Shown: in pieces, positions 27,590 to 36,347 of the stretch
How positions within the stretch are numbered: the first letter of the stretch is position 1
Layout: each line of letters begins with the position of its first letter
NCBI RefSeq assembly: GCF_000739775.1
Contig: NZ_BBJH01000015.1
Coordinates: forward strand, 147,640 to 211,639
DNA: 64,000 nt
DNA from: Paraburkholderia heleia NBRC 101817
GTDB taxonomy: Bacteria; Pseudomonadota; Gammaproteobacteria; Burkholderiales; Burkholderiaceae
Reading direction: 5' to 3'
The notes under the pieces: model-generated
The model's input: the letters and a program-made list of their open reading frames with translations, nothing else
What the model was told of the DNA's origin: nothing
Database searches by the model: none
Position numbers and translations under genes: made by a program

Positions 27590-28979
27590 CTTGGGTGCTC
27601 CGGGGCCGCTGCGTGAGTGCTCGTGCAGCGGCTTCGATCGTCAGGTTGCGCGCGACGGGCTCGCCAAAGCGCTGGCCGAAGCCGCTTTGGGTGTCGTCGC
27701 GCCGGTACAGGTCGTAGTGGTCTGGGGCGCTTGCTAGCAGCGTGAACGGCGCGCAATGCGCGGCCGCGCAGGAGCGCTCGCAACCGGTGAGGTGGGCTTC
27801 GGCGTCGGGCGGCAGCAGGGCGGCGAGGCGCTGGGCGTCGGCTTTCGTGTCCGCGCGGCTTTTTGCGCATCCCGTCGAGCCCGTGCACGCGATGAGGCGC
27901 GCGAGCGGATCAGTGCGCGAAACGACGAGCCCGAGCGCGCTCAGGCGTTCGAGCGCGGCGGGCATGGCGTGCGCGGCCACACCGGGCAGCAGCACGCCTT
28001 GCCATGGTGTCACGCGCAACGTTGCATCGCCGGAGTCTTCCGCGAGCGCGGCGAGGGCGCGCAGTGTGTGCGCGTCGATACGCCCGAGCGCGGGCTGCGC
28101 GCCCACGTAGCCGCTGCCGTCGGCGTGCAGCGTGTGCGCGCCGAGGCGCAAGTCGGCAGGGCTCGCCGCGCGGCGCCACGCGCGCAGTGTGGCCTCGTCA
28201 CGCATCAGCGCGCGTTGGCCATGCTGTTGCGCGCGCTGTAGCAGCGCATCGAGCGAGTGAGCGGCCAGCACGTGGCGCATGCGCGTTGCGTCCGTGCCTG
28301 CAAGATCGAGGAACGCGTGCAGCAGCGCCCGCACCGATGCGCAAACGTCCTCGGCGGCGAGCATGCCGACTGGCTGCGCCGAGGGGCATCCCGCGAGGCC
28401 AACGGCGAAGCGCATCGGCGCGCCGTGCGGCAGCGCGGCGAGCCAGATGTCGTGCGCATGCTCGAGCATCGCCATGCGCTCGCCGCCATCCAGCTGGAGC
28501 GCGAACTTCGGTGAGAGCGCGGCGCAACGCGGCTCGCGCTGCATCATGTCGATGAGCGCGGCGGCGACTTCCGTCGTGTCACACCAGGCGTTCGGGTCGA
28601 GGCCCGCGAGCGGGCTCAGCATCACGTTGCGCAATTCGTCGGCGGCGCAGGCGCGCTCGACCGGGCTCGCGGCTTCGATGCCGGCGGGGCCGAGGCCCGC
28701 GCCGATCAGCGTGGCGCTCAACGCCGCTTCCTCGCCGGCGCGCACGCCGCGAATCTGCACGTTCGCACGATTGGTCAGTTCGAGCACGCCGCTCGCGTGC
28801 GTCGACGCAGCGTTGGCGAGGGCGCGCGCATGCGCGGCGCTCAGCACGCCGCCAGGCAGACGGATGCGGCACAGGCCGCCGTCGCGCGCCGGGACCACGC
28901 GCACGAGCCCCGGGCACGCCGAGGGGCGGAGCACGGCCAGTGCAGCAGCGGGCGAGACGGGCTTCGTTTCGTGTTTCAA
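27582..28979 (-). CDS. cobG: Precorrin-3B synthase (aerobic route)
   Basis: CobG is the O2-dependent Fe-S monooxygenase that hydroxylates C20 of precorrin-3A and forms the gamma-lactone. The 465-residue protein has the sulfite/nitrite-reductase ferredoxin-like half-domains. The Cys motif for the [4Fe-4S] cluster and sirohaem-like site is seen as CTGSTGCAKS and then CERSCAAAHC, in the C-terminal 120 residues. It is the first gene after the minus-strand cobalamin riboswitch and marks the pathway as the aerobic type. Confidence 0.9.
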   Translation of the reverse strand: MKHETKPVSPAAALAVLRPSACPGLVRVVPARDGGLCRIRLPGGVLSAAHARALANAASTHASGVLELTNRANVQIRGVRAGEEAALSATLIGAGLGPAGIEAASPVERACAADELRNVMLSPLAGLDPNAWCDTTEVAAALIDMMQREPRCAALSPKFALQLDGGERMAMLEHAHDIWLAALPHGAPMRFAVGLAGCPSAQPVGMLAAEDVCASVRALLHAFLDLAGTDATRMRHVLAAHSLDALLQRAQQHGQRALMRDEATLRAWRRAASPADLRLGAHTLHADGSGYVGAQPALGRIDAHTLRALAALAEDSGDATLRVTPWQGVLLPGVAAHAMPAALERLSALGLVVSRTDPLARLIACTGSTGCAKSRADTKADAQRLAALLPPDAEAHLTGCERSCAAAHCAPFTLLASAPDHYDLYRRDDTQSGFGQRFGEPVARNLTIEAAARALTQRPRSTQDV

Positions 28980-29092
28980 GGCAATACCGGGTAAGCATCA
29001 CGCTGGCGCGGCGCGCTGCCCGCACGGCAGGCGGGAAACGGCAGCGATATCGGTACACCCCGCCCGATATGGCTTTGCGCGAACATTCGGCC

Positions 29093-29242
29093 GGCAGGTT
29101 TCCTGGCTCGCAGGTCGTCGACCGCATCGGCCTTCCCGGTAATACCAGTGGCTTGGGTGGATGCGGTCTCGCTGCTTACAGTCGCGGGGGCGGCCACAGA
29201 TTGCTGTGTTCCCTTAAATGCCCTAAAGGCGCCGGCGGACAC
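29093..29242 (-). promoter_or_regulatory. Cobalamin riboswitch upstream of cobG-cobH-cobI-cobJ
   Basis: Read on the minus strand the landmarks are TTTAAGGGAACACAG (near 29218), GCCCCCGCGACTGTAAGCAG (near 29189), AAGCCACTGG (near 29153), CGGGAAGG (near 29136) and a textbook B12 box, GAGCCAGGAAACCTGCC, ending at 29093. The aptamer ends about 113 nt before the cobG start. It should repress the leftward operon when adenosylcobalamin is plentiful. The same DNA forms the upstream region of the divergent cobL operon. Confidence 0.94.
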
Positions 29243-29345
29243 GGTATTATGCCCGTTTTCGCGCGCGCGCCGCCCCGCAATCGGGTCGCAGGCGCGCGGC
29301 GGCATAGAGAATCAGGTCATAACGCAGGCAACATCGGGAGAGCGA

Positions 29346-30572
29346 ATGCAGGGCGCGCAGGCATGGCTGACGGTGGTAGGCATAGGCGACGACGGCTACG
29401 CGGGGCTCGGGCGCGCCGCCCGGCGCGCGCTGTTCGACGCGGTCATCGTGACAGGCGGCGAACGCCATCTCGCGATGCTGCCCTCGCGCGTGCGCGCGCG
29501 TCGCGAAGCGTGGCCACAGCCGTTCAGCGTCGATGCGCTGCTTGCGCACCGGGAGTCGAATGCGCCCGTGTGCGTGCTCGCGAGCGGCGACCCCATGCTG
29601 TTCGGCGTAGGCGCGACGCTCGCGCGCCGCGTGGCGCCCGGTGAAATGCGCGTGCTGCCCGCGCCGTCGTCGCTCTCGCTCGCGGCGGCGCGCAAGGGGT
29701 GGGCCTTGCAGGATGCGGCGATGGTCTCGCTCGTCGGCCGTCCGCTCGATGCGCTGCGCCGTCATCTGTACGCGCGCTCGCGTGTGCTCGCGCTGAGCGC
29801 GGATGGGCGCACGCCCGCGGCGCTTGCGGCGTTGCTCGCCGAAGCGGGCTTCGGCGCCACGCGTCTTGCCGTGTTCGAGCATCTGGGCGGCCCGCTCGAA
29901 CGGCGCATCGAAGGCCGCGCCGATGCGTGGCACGTCGAAGAAGCCGCAGCGCTCAATCTCGTCGCGTTCGAATGCGCAAGCGATAGTCCGCAAGCGCTCG
30001 CGCGCGGCTGGACGCTCACGCCCGGCCTTCCCGACGAAGCCTATCGCCATGACGGCCAGATCACGAAGCGCGACGTGCGTGCGCTCACGCTCGCGCGTCT
30101 CGCGCCGACGCCCGGCGCGCTGCTCTGGGACGTGGGCGCGGGCAGCGGCTCGATCGGCATCGAGTGGATGCGCTCGCACGCCGCTTGCCGCGCGATCGCG
30201 ATCGAGGCGCACGCCGGGCGTCAACGCTTCATCGAGCACAATCGCGCGGCGTTGGGCGTGCCCGGTCTGCAACTCGTTGCGGGCCGCGCGCCCGACGCGC
30301 TCGCGGGGCTCGCTGCGCCCGACGCGGTCTTCATCGGCGGCGGCGTAACCGCGCCCGGCGTGCTGGACGCGTGCTGGGCGGCGCTCGCGAGCGGCGGGCG
30401 GATCGTCGCGAACGCGGTGACGGTGCAGAGCGAAGCGGCACTCGTGGCATGGCGCGCGCAGCACGGCGGCACGCTCACGCGCATCGGTATCGGCGAGGCG
30501 CAGCCGCTGGGCGGCTTCGACACCTGGCGTCAGGCCTTGCCCGTCACGCTCTACGAGGCCGTCAAGCCATGA
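29346..30572 (+). CDS. cobL: Precorrin-6Y C5,15-methyltransferase (decarboxylating), CbiE-CbiT fusion
   Basis: The enzyme methylates C5 and C15 and removes the C12 acetate carboxyl group. The 408-residue protein has an N-terminal CbiE-like methylase (about 1-205, starting [15 protein letters not shown], with [13 protein letters not shown]) and a C-terminal CbiT-like class I methyltransferase (about 215-400, with [17 protein letters not shown]). ATG 29346 is chosen because the CbiE domain begins there and GGGAG lies just upstream. The open frame continues back to 29148, through antisense riboswitch sequence that has no protein features. It overlaps cobK by 4 bp. Confidence 0.94.
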   Translation: MQGAQAWLTVVGIGDDGYAGLGRAARRALFDAVIVTGGERHLAMLPSRVRARREAWPQPFSVDALLAHRESNAPVCVLASGDPMLFGVGATLARRVAPGEMRVLPAPSSLSLAAARKGWALQDAAMVSLVGRPLDALRRHLYARSRVLALSADGRTPAALAALLAEAGFGATRLAVFEHLGGPLERRIEGRADAWHVEEAAALNLVAFECASDSPQALARGWTLTPGLPDEAYRHDGQITKRDVRALTLARLAPTPGALLWDVGAGSGSIGIEWMRSHAACRAIAIEAHAGRQRFIEHNRAALGVPGLQLVAGRAPDALAGLAAPDAVFIGGGVTAPGVLDACWAALASGGRIVANAVTVQSEAALVAWRAQHGGTLTRIGIGEAQPLGGFDTWRQALPVTLYEAVKP

Positions 30573-31294
30573 CGGCGCGCATCCTGCTGCTCGGCGGCAC
30601 GGGCGATGCGCTGGCGATCGCGCGCACGCTGGGCCCCCAGCACGTGTACTCGCTCGCGGGCCTTGGCCGCGTGCCCGCCGATCTTGCCTGCGCGGTGCGG
30701 GTGGGCGGCTTTGGCGGGGCAGAAGGGCTCGCGCGCTTTCTCCGCGACGCAAACATCGCACTCGTCTTCGACGCCACGCATCCCTATGCCGCGCAGATCA
30801 GCGCCAACGCGGCGCGCGCATGCATGGCGGCCCGCGTGCCGTACTGGGCGCTGCGGCGTGCGCCGTGGCAGGCGCTGCCCGCCGACGACTGGCGCCTGGT
30901 GGGCGGCTGGAGCGGCGTAGCCGAGGCGATCGCGCCGTTCGCGCGCCCGCTCTTCACGCTCGGGCGCGAGCCGCTTGCGCATCTGAACGACGTGCCGCCG
31001 CAGCAGTTCTGGACGATCCGTTGCCTCGAAGCGCACCCCGGCCACGCCCGCGCGCGCATCATCGACGCGCGCGGGCCGTTCACCGCCGACGGCGAACGCG
31101 CGCTCTTTACCGAAGCGTGCATCGACGTCGTGGTCAGCAAGAACAGCGGCGGCGCCGCGACCGAAGCGAAGCTCGCCGTCGCGCGCGAAATGGGCCTGCC
31201 CGTGGTGATGATGCAGCGGCCGCCGCTGCCCGGCGCGCAACGTGAATTCGCGTCGGCGCAAGAAGCAATCGACGCGCTCGCGCACCCTATTTAG
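30569..31294 (+). CDS. cobK: Precorrin-6A reductase
   Basis: CobK reduces precorrin-6A to precorrin-6B with NADPH. The protein has 241 residues. An N-terminal nucleotide-binding motif ([14 protein letters not shown]) is followed by [14 protein letters not shown], a hallmark of the CobK/CbiJ family, and by [15 protein letters not shown] near the C terminus. The start codon overlaps the cobL stop (ATGA). cobM follows 14 bp later, so cobL-cobK-cobM form one operon. Confidence 0.94.
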   Translation: MTARILLLGGTGDALAIARTLGPQHVYSLAGLGRVPADLACAVRVGGFGGAEGLARFLRDANIALVFDATHPYAAQISANAARACMAARVPYWALRRAPWQALPADDWRLVGGWSGVAEAIAPFARPLFTLGREPLAHLNDVPPQQFWTIRCLEAHPGHARARIIDARGPFTADGERALFTEACIDVVVSKNSGGAATEAKLAVAREMGLPVVMMQRPPLPGAQREFASAQEAIDALAHPI

Positions 31295-31308
31295 CGGAGT
31301 TTCCACGC

Positions 31309-32040
31309 ATGACTGTTTTCTTCATCGGCGCGGGGCCGGGCGATCCTGAACTGATCACCGTGAAGGGCCAGCGCCTCGTGCGCAGCTGCGCCGTCATTCT
31401 CTACGCGGGCTCGCTCGTGCCGCCCGCGGTGCTCGAAGGCCACCGCGCGCACAAGGTCGTGGACACGGCGCCGCTCACGCTCGACGAGATCGTCGCGTTG
31501 CTGGAAAGCGCGCATGCCCAGGGCTTCGACGTGGCGCGCGTGCATTCGGGCGACCCGTCGCTCTATGGCGCCATCGGCGAGCAGATCCGGCGGCTGCGTA
31601 TGCTCGGTATTCCTTATGAAGTCGTGCCCGGCGTGACCGCGACCGCTGCGTGCGCGGCGGCGCTCGGCAGCGAACTCACGCTGCCTGGCATTTCGCAGAC
31701 GCTCATTCTCACGCGCTACGCGACGAAAACGCCGATGCCCGAAGGCGAGCAGCTAGGCGACCTCGCACGTCACCAGGCGACGCTCGCGATTCACCTGGGC
31801 GTGCGCCATATTGCGCGCATCGTCGAGGAATTGCTGCCGCACTACGGCGAGGACTGTCCGGTCGCGGTGATCTATCGCGCGAGCTGGCCCGACGAGGAGC
31901 GCGTGACGGGCACGCTCGCGGATATCGCTCAGAAGGTGCTGGCCACGGATATCGAGCGTACGGCGCTCATTCTCGTGGGGCGCGTGCTCGCGGCGGAAGG
32001 CTTTGCGGATTCGACGCTTTATGGGGCGGCGAAACGGTAG
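31309..32040 (+). CDS. cobM: Precorrin-4 C11-methyltransferase
   Basis: CobM methylates C11 of precorrin-4 with S-adenosylmethionine. The 243-residue protein opens with VFFIGAGPGDPELITVKGQRL and contains HSGDPSLYGAIGEQIRRL and VVPGVTATAACAAALG, the expected methylase motifs of CobM/CbiF. It is the last gene of the rightward operon and ends 2 bp before the stop of a convergent MarR gene. Confidence 0.95.
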   Translation: MTVFFIGAGPGDPELITVKGQRLVRSCAVILYAGSLVPPAVLEGHRAHKVVDTAPLTLDEIVALLESAHAQGFDVARVHSGDPSLYGAIGEQIRRLRMLGIPYEVVPGVTATAACAAALGSELTLPGISQTLILTRYATKTPMPEGEQLGDLARHQATLAIHLGVRHIARIVEELLPHYGEDCPVAVIYRASWPDEERVTGTLADIAQKVLATDIERTALILVGRVLAAEGFADSTLYGAAKR

Positions 32041-32042
32041 GG

Positions 32043-32489
32043 CTACGAAAGCGCACGCAAGTGCGCGCGCAGCTTGTCGACCTCACCTTTGGCGAACGCT
32101 TTTTCGATTTCCTCATGCGTTTCCTGCCAGACCGGAAACGCCGCGTTGAGCAATCGATGCCCCTCGTCAGTGAGGCTCAGCAAACGGCTGCGCTTGTCTT
32201 GCGGGTCCTGCCCGATGACCACGAGGCCGCGCCGCTCCAGCGGCTTGAGCGCAGCCGTGAGCGTGGTGCGGTCCATGGCCAGCAGCGACGCCACATCTTT
32301 CATGCCAGGCGGATACGGCCGGTTCAGCGACATCAGCAGCGAAAACTGCCCGTTCGTGAGATCGAGCGGACGCAGCGCGTCGTCGAAAATGCGTGCGAGA
32401 TTACGTGCCGCCCGCTGCATATGCAGACACAGGCAGCAATCGCGCACCAATAGCGTGGTTTCGAAGGGAAGTTTCTTTGCGTGTGCCAT
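32043..32489 (-). CDS. MarR-family transcriptional regulator
   Basis: This is a winged-helix regulator of 148 residues, with the core DNA-binding segment NGQFSLLMSLNRPYPPGMKDVASLLAMDRTTL interrupted only by normal variation and the beta-wing LVVIGQDPQDKRSRLLSLTDEG. Two Cys and a hydrophobic pattern (DCCLCLHMQRAARN) lie near the N terminus, so redox sensing is possible but not shown. It is divergent from the YCII/GST pair. A perfect 12-bp palindrome 11 bases upstream of its start is the likely operator. This suggests it represses itself and the glutathione transferase genes. Confidence 0.92.
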   Translation of the reverse strand: MAHAKKLPFETTLLVRDCCLCLHMQRAARNLARIFDDALRPLDLTNGQFSLLMSLNRPYPPGMKDVASLLAMDRTTLTAALKPLERRGLVVIGQDPQDKRSRLLSLTDEGHRLLNAAFPVWQETHEEIEKAFAKGEVDKLRAHLRALS

Positions 32490-32500
32490 GTTGCAATTAT

Positions 32501-32512
32501 GTTGATATCAAC
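32501..32512. promoter_or_regulatory. Palindromic candidate MarR operator
   Basis: GTTGATATCAAC is a perfect 12-bp palindrome in the 116-bp divergent region between the MarR gene (start 32489) and the YCII-like gene (start 32606). The region around it is AT-rich compared with its neighbours. MarR proteins bind such dyads. The assignment is inferred from position and symmetry. Confidence 0.55.
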
Positions 32513-32605
32513 CTATGCTGTCAAGGCCGGATGGGGCGACGCGCCGTTGCCCCGTTTTTGGACCCGTTTTTCAGACCCGTAGTCAGACCAGCAGGCGGAG
32601 GACAC

Positions 32606-32971
32606 ATGAGCGATCAGAAACTGTTTCTCGCGGTTTTTCTCGGCACCAAAGACAACGCGCGCATGAAGGGTTGGGCGGCGCTTTCCGAAGCAGATCGGCA
32701 TGCCAGGGAAAAGGAGGGCATTGCGGCCTGGCATGCGTGGGTCGAAAAGCACAAGGCGTCGATCGTCGATATGGGCGGCCCGCTCGGCAAGACCAAGTCG
32801 ATTGGCGAGCACGGCATCGCGGATACGTCTAACGCGCTAACGGGCTACACCGTGCTGCGTGCCGCATCCCACGAAGAGGCCGCGAAGCTGTTCGAAGGGC
32901 ACCCGCATTTCTCGATTTTTCCGGGCGAGGGCGTCGAAGTGATGCCCGTTCTGCCGATTCCCGGTGTCTGA
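32606..32971 (+). CDS. YCII-related small protein
   Basis: The protein has 121 residues and no signal peptide. It resembles YCII-type ferredoxin-fold domains: an N-terminal strand (FLAVFLG), a central helix with Lys and His, and the late segment SHEEAAKLFEGHPHF typical of YCII-related proteins. The family is linked to small-molecule conversion, but no activity is established for this branch. GGCGGAGGA precedes the ATG. The next gene, a glutathione transferase, starts 13 bp after its stop, so the two are probably one operon controlled by the divergent MarR protein. Confidence 0.75.
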   Translation: MSDQKLFLAVFLGTKDNARMKGWAALSEADRHAREKEGIAAWHAWVEKHKASIVDMGGPLGKTKSIGEHGIADTSNALTGYTVLRAASHEEAAKLFEGHPHFSIFPGEGVEVMPVLPIPGV

Positions 32972-32984
32972 ACGGAGCCGCGTC

Positions 32985-33602
32985 ATGAAACTCTACGGTT
33001 TTGCCGGCACGCGTTCGCAACGCGCGCTGTGGGGCCTCAAGGAAGTCGACGCCGATTTCGAATTCATCTCGGTCAATCTGCTCGAAGGCGAGCACAGGCG
33101 GCCCGAATATCTGCGCATCAATCCCGCAGGCAAGGTGCCTGTGTTGATCGACGGCGACCGCGTGATTCCCGAATCGGCCGCAATCGTGCTGTATCTCGCG
33201 GATAAATATCCGCAGAAGGCGCTGTTGCCCGCCGATCTCGACGAGCGGGCGCAGGCCTATCGCTGGACTCTGTTCGCCGTCACCGAACTGGAACAGCCGC
33301 TCTGGAGAATCACGCGGCATTCGTTCCTTTATCCGCCGGAAAAGCGCAGTCCCGCCGATATCGAGCTTGCGCGGGAGGAGTTCAGGACGATGGCCGCCAT
33401 TCTCGAGAAACACCTCGAAGGACGCGAGTTCATCGTCGGCAACACGCTCTCGGTCGCCGACTGCGTGACGGTGTATCTGATGGACTGGGCCAACGAAGTG
33501 CAACTGCTGGAGGGCTTCCCGCGTTTGCAGGCGTATCTGGAGCGTCTGTATGCGCGTCCCGAAGCGCCGCAGCGCATTGCCGAAGCGCGCAAGGCGGCGT
33601 AA
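32985..33602 (+). CDS. Glutathione S-transferase family protein
   Basis: The 205-residue cytosolic protein has an N-terminal thioredoxin-fold glutathione-binding domain (MKLYGFAGTRSQRALWGLKE, then NPAGKVPVLIDG and ESAAIVLYL) and an all-helical C-terminal domain with VGNTLSVADCVTVYLMDW. The cis-Pro and the ES pair that contact glutathione are present. ATG 32985 is used rather than the upstream 32964 because it starts the thioredoxin fold directly. It is likely involved in detoxification with the YCII-like gene, under the MarR regulator. The substrate is unknown. Confidence 0.93.
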   Translation: MKLYGFAGTRSQRALWGLKEVDADFEFISVNLLEGEHRRPEYLRINPAGKVPVLIDGDRVIPESAAIVLYLADKYPQKALLPADLDERAQAYRWTLFAVTELEQPLWRITRHSFLYPPEKRSPADIELAREEFRTMAAILEKHLEGREFIVGNTLSVADCVTVYLMDWANEVQLLEGFPRLQAYLERLYARPEAPQRIAEARKAA

Positions 33603-33610
33603 ATGGAAAG

Positions 33611-33642
33611 CGGCCCAACCGGAACCTGCAGATTGGGCCGCC
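33611..33642. terminator. Bidirectional hairpin between GST and symporter genes
   Basis: A 9-bp perfect stem (GCGGCCCAA / TTGGGCCGC) lies between the convergent GST stop (33602) and the symporter stop (33664). No long U-tract follows on either strand, but position and symmetry favour a shared terminator. Confidence 0.55.
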
Positions 33643-33663
33643 TCGCCACCGCGTTACGCCATG

Positions 33664-35139
33664 TCAATGCGCGCGCGCGTGCTCATGATCCTCGTGCGTG
33701 CGCGGCTGCGTCACCGTACTCACCACAACGAGCACGATCACGTTCACGAACAGCGCAAAGAAGCCGATGTTGATGTCCTTGAGCGCATCCGGCGCGAACG
33801 GAACCAGCTGAGCCACGCTCACATGCGTGAGCGTCGTGACGATCACCACAAGCACGCCCGCCACGATGCCGCAGAACGCGCCTTGCTTCGTCACGCGATT
33901 GCGCGCGGAAAGGCTGCACACCAGCGCCGGGAACAGCTGCGTGACGAAGTTGTAGCCCATCAGCAGCAGCGCGACGATGGTGTCGCCGCCCTTGAGCGTG
34001 AAGCCGACCGCCACGAGCGCGATCACCGGCACGAAAACGCGCGCGAGCCTCGCGACTTGCGCGTCGTCCGCGCTCTTCGCGAGCGCGCCGCGATAGACGT
34101 CGTTGGCGAGCAGTGTAGAAGCCGTGGTGAGGATCATCGAGCCCGGCACGAGTGCGGTGAGCACGCCCGCCGCGCCGATCACGCCCACGAACCACGGATC
34201 GAACGTCTGCAGGGCGAGACGGAACAGCGAGAGGTCGATGTCGGAACCCTTGAGGCCCGGCACCTTGAGCACGGCCGCGAAGCCGCAGAAGAACACGAAC
34301 AGCAAAATGAGCTGATAGAGCGGCAGGATCATCGCGTTGCGGCGGAAGATGCGCTCGTTCTTCGCGGTGTAGACCGACATGAAGGTGTGCGGCCACATGA
34401 AGAAGCCCAGTGCCGTGAGCAGCACGGTGGACTGGAACCACGTCACGCTCTGGCCTCTCGCCGGGAACGTGAGGAAGCCGGGCTTGGCGGCGTCGATGGC
34501 GCGGAACATCTCGCTCAGGCTGCCATAGTGGTGAATCGGCAGGTAAATGCCGAGGAACACGGCGATGGCGAGAATCATCGTGTCCTTCACGACCGAGTTC
34601 CACGCACAGCCGCGCACGCCCGAAACGATCACGTACGCCGTGACCACGGCCGCGCCGATCCAGATCGCCGCCGTGGAGGAAATCGCGCCATAGGAGGCCG
34701 TCGTCACGATGATGCCGAGGCCCTTGAGCTGCAGCACGAGATACGGCACGAGCGCGAGCACGCCCACGCACGCCACCAGCACGCCCAGCGCGGGGCTCTG
34801 ATACTTGCGCGCGAAGAAGTGCGGCTGCGAGACGAGTCGGTGCTGCTTGGCGAAGCGCCAGACGGGCGGCAGCATCCAGTACGAGAGGATGTAAGCAAGC
34901 GTGCCGTAAGCCAGGATGTAGTAGACGGGCGCGCCCTTGCCATAGGCGAAGCCGCTGCCGCCGAGGAACGTGAAGGTCGTGTAGATCTCGCCCGCCATCA
35001 GCAGGAACACGAACGCGGTGCCGAAGCTGCGGCCGCCCACGGCCCACTGCTCGAGATTCATGTCGTGCCCGCGGCGGGCGCGCATGCCGAGGTAGAGCGC
35101 GGCGAAGGTCATCGCCGCGATGATGATGAGGGCGCTCAT
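33664..35139 (-). CDS. Sodium:solute symporter (monocarboxylate-type)
   Basis: This is an inner-membrane transporter of the SSS family with 491 residues and about 13 hydrophobic segments. The conserved core GGRSFGTAFVFLLMAGEIYTTF, close to the N terminus, is followed by regions around FFARKYQSPALG and ALVPGSMILTTASTLLANDVY. Pairing with a small DUF3311 membrane protein encoded immediately upstream (4-bp overlap) is typical of the monocarboxylate (pyruvate, lactate or amino acid) permeases of this family. The substrate cannot be fixed from sequence. The last residues form a His-rich tail (HEDHEHARAH). Confidence 0.9.
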   Translation of the reverse strand: MSALIIIAAMTFAALYLGMRARRGHDMNLEQWAVGGRSFGTAFVFLLMAGEIYTTFTFLGGSGFAYGKGAPVYYILAYGTLAYILSYWMLPPVWRFAKQHRLVSQPHFFARKYQSPALGVLVACVGVLALVPYLVLQLKGLGIIVTTASYGAISSTAAIWIGAAVVTAYVIVSGVRGCAWNSVVKDTMILAIAVFLGIYLPIHHYGSLSEMFRAIDAAKPGFLTFPARGQSVTWFQSTVLLTALGFFMWPHTFMSVYTAKNERIFRRNAMILPLYQLILLFVFFCGFAAVLKVPGLKGSDIDLSLFRLALQTFDPWFVGVIGAAGVLTALVPGSMILTTASTLLANDVYRGALAKSADDAQVARLARVFVPVIALVAVGFTLKGGDTIVALLLMGYNFVTQLFPALVCSLSARNRVTKQGAFCGIVAGVLVVIVTTLTHVSVAQLVPFAPDALKDINIGFFALFVNVIVLVVVSTVTQPRTHEDHEHARAH

Positions 35140-35351
35140 GATCGCACCTCCGCGTCCGCTTCGCCCGCAAGCCGGTTGACCGGGTCGAGCCGGTAGATGA
35201 TTCCCATGATCACTGCGGCCAGCACGACCCACATGACGATCCACGCGAGCACGAGCGGCATGCCGAGCACGAGCGGCTCGGTGCGATTGACGAACGGCAC
35301 CCCTAACAGGATGCCGATAAAGGGCAAGGCAGCGAGCAACCGCAGTGACAT
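35136..35351 (-). CDS. DUF3311 small membrane protein
   Basis: The 71-residue protein has two hydrophobic helices (about 5-22 and 30-52) and the family pattern PLVLGMPLVLAWIVMWVVL. DUF3311 proteins are encoded with SSS permeases and are probably accessory subunits. AGGAG precedes the ATG at 35351 by six bases, which fixes the start over the long upstream open frame. The stop overlaps the permease start by 4 bp. Confidence 0.88.
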   Translation of the reverse strand: MSLRLLAALPFIGILLGVPFVNRTEPLVLGMPLVLAWIVMWVVLAAVIMGIIYRLDPVNRLAGEADAEVRS

Positions 35352-35616
35352 GGCAACTCCTCTTTCATATGAGAAGAAAAGAAACGTCGCGTCGGAGTGC
35401 GAGGCAAACCACTCTATGCTTGTGAACGCGCCCCGTAAAGCTGCCAAAAATACTGAAGAGCTTGCTGGAGATATTGGTGCGACGCGCCATTTTTTCCGAC
35501 ATCGGGGACATCGGGCCGGCCTTGCGTTTGCAGCAAGCGGGGACGCCAAACGCCGATCCGGCTACACTTCCCGCAGCCCGGCGCGCTTTTTGCGCATGCC
35601 CTTAACGGATCGACCC

Positions 35617-36294
35617 ATGATCGAGAGCCTGATTTCAGACATCCTGTTCGGTTTTATCGGACTCATCAGCATCATCAATCCCTTTAGCGGTGCATTTGTT
35701 TTTCTCGATCGCACCGCAACGCTTACCGACGAAGGGCGGCGCGTGCTTGCCAAACGCGTGGCGGTCAATGCGTTCTTCGTGCTCGTCGCGGCGTTTTTTG
35801 TCGGCACGCCCATCCTGCATTTCTTCGGCATTTCGTTGGAGGCGCTGCGTATTGGCGGCGGCCTCGCAGTGGCCGTGGCCGGCTGGCAAATGCTCAACGC
35901 GCCGGAGCCTGAACCGCCCTCGGTCGATCTTCCACCCAGGCCCGTGAGCCCGAGTTCGGCTGCGGGCAAGGTCTTTTTTCCGCTGACGATACCGCTCACC
36001 ACGGGGCCCGGTTCGATCGCCACGGCCATCGCGCTGAACGCCAACCGCACGCACAAGCTTTCGGCCTGGCTGCTTTCGAGCGTCGCGTCGCTCGTGATTT
36101 CCCTGCTCGTCATGCTCGTGATCTATTACGTATATAGCCGCTCAGCGCGGCTTTCACAGTACCTGGGTGTGGAGGGCACGCGCGTGGCCATGCGCGTGTC
36201 GTCGTTTCTGCTCCTGTGCATCGGGGTGCAGATCATACTGACTGGCCTGACCGGCTTTCTCACGCCGATCGCCGACCTGCGCGCCGCGAAATAG
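35617..36294 (+). CDS. MarC-family integral membrane protein
   Basis: The 225-residue protein has six hydrophobic segments and the MarC signature, including the early FIGLISIINPFSGAFVFL and the later FFPLTIPLTTGPGSIATAIAL. The family (UPF0056) is sometimes called a multiple-antibiotic-resistance protein, but its function is not established. ATG 35617 is preferred because the hydrophobic domain starts there; the long upstream open frame crosses the promoter region of the divergent DUF3311 gene. The neighbours give no functional hint. Confidence 0.9.
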   Translation: MIESLISDILFGFIGLISIINPFSGAFVFLDRTATLTDEGRRVLAKRVAVNAFFVLVAAFFVGTPILHFFGISLEALRIGGGLAVAVAGWQMLNAPEPEPPSVDLPPRPVSPSSAAGKVFFPLTIPLTTGPGSIATAIALNANRTHKLSAWLLSSVASLVISLLVMLVIYYVYSRSARLSQYLGVEGTRVAMRVSSFLLLCIGVQIILTGLTGFLTPIADLRAAK

Positions 36295-36347
36295 CGGCGC
36301 GTTCGAACGGGCCGGCGCACGAGCGTCCTCAAACGAAGGAGACCATC

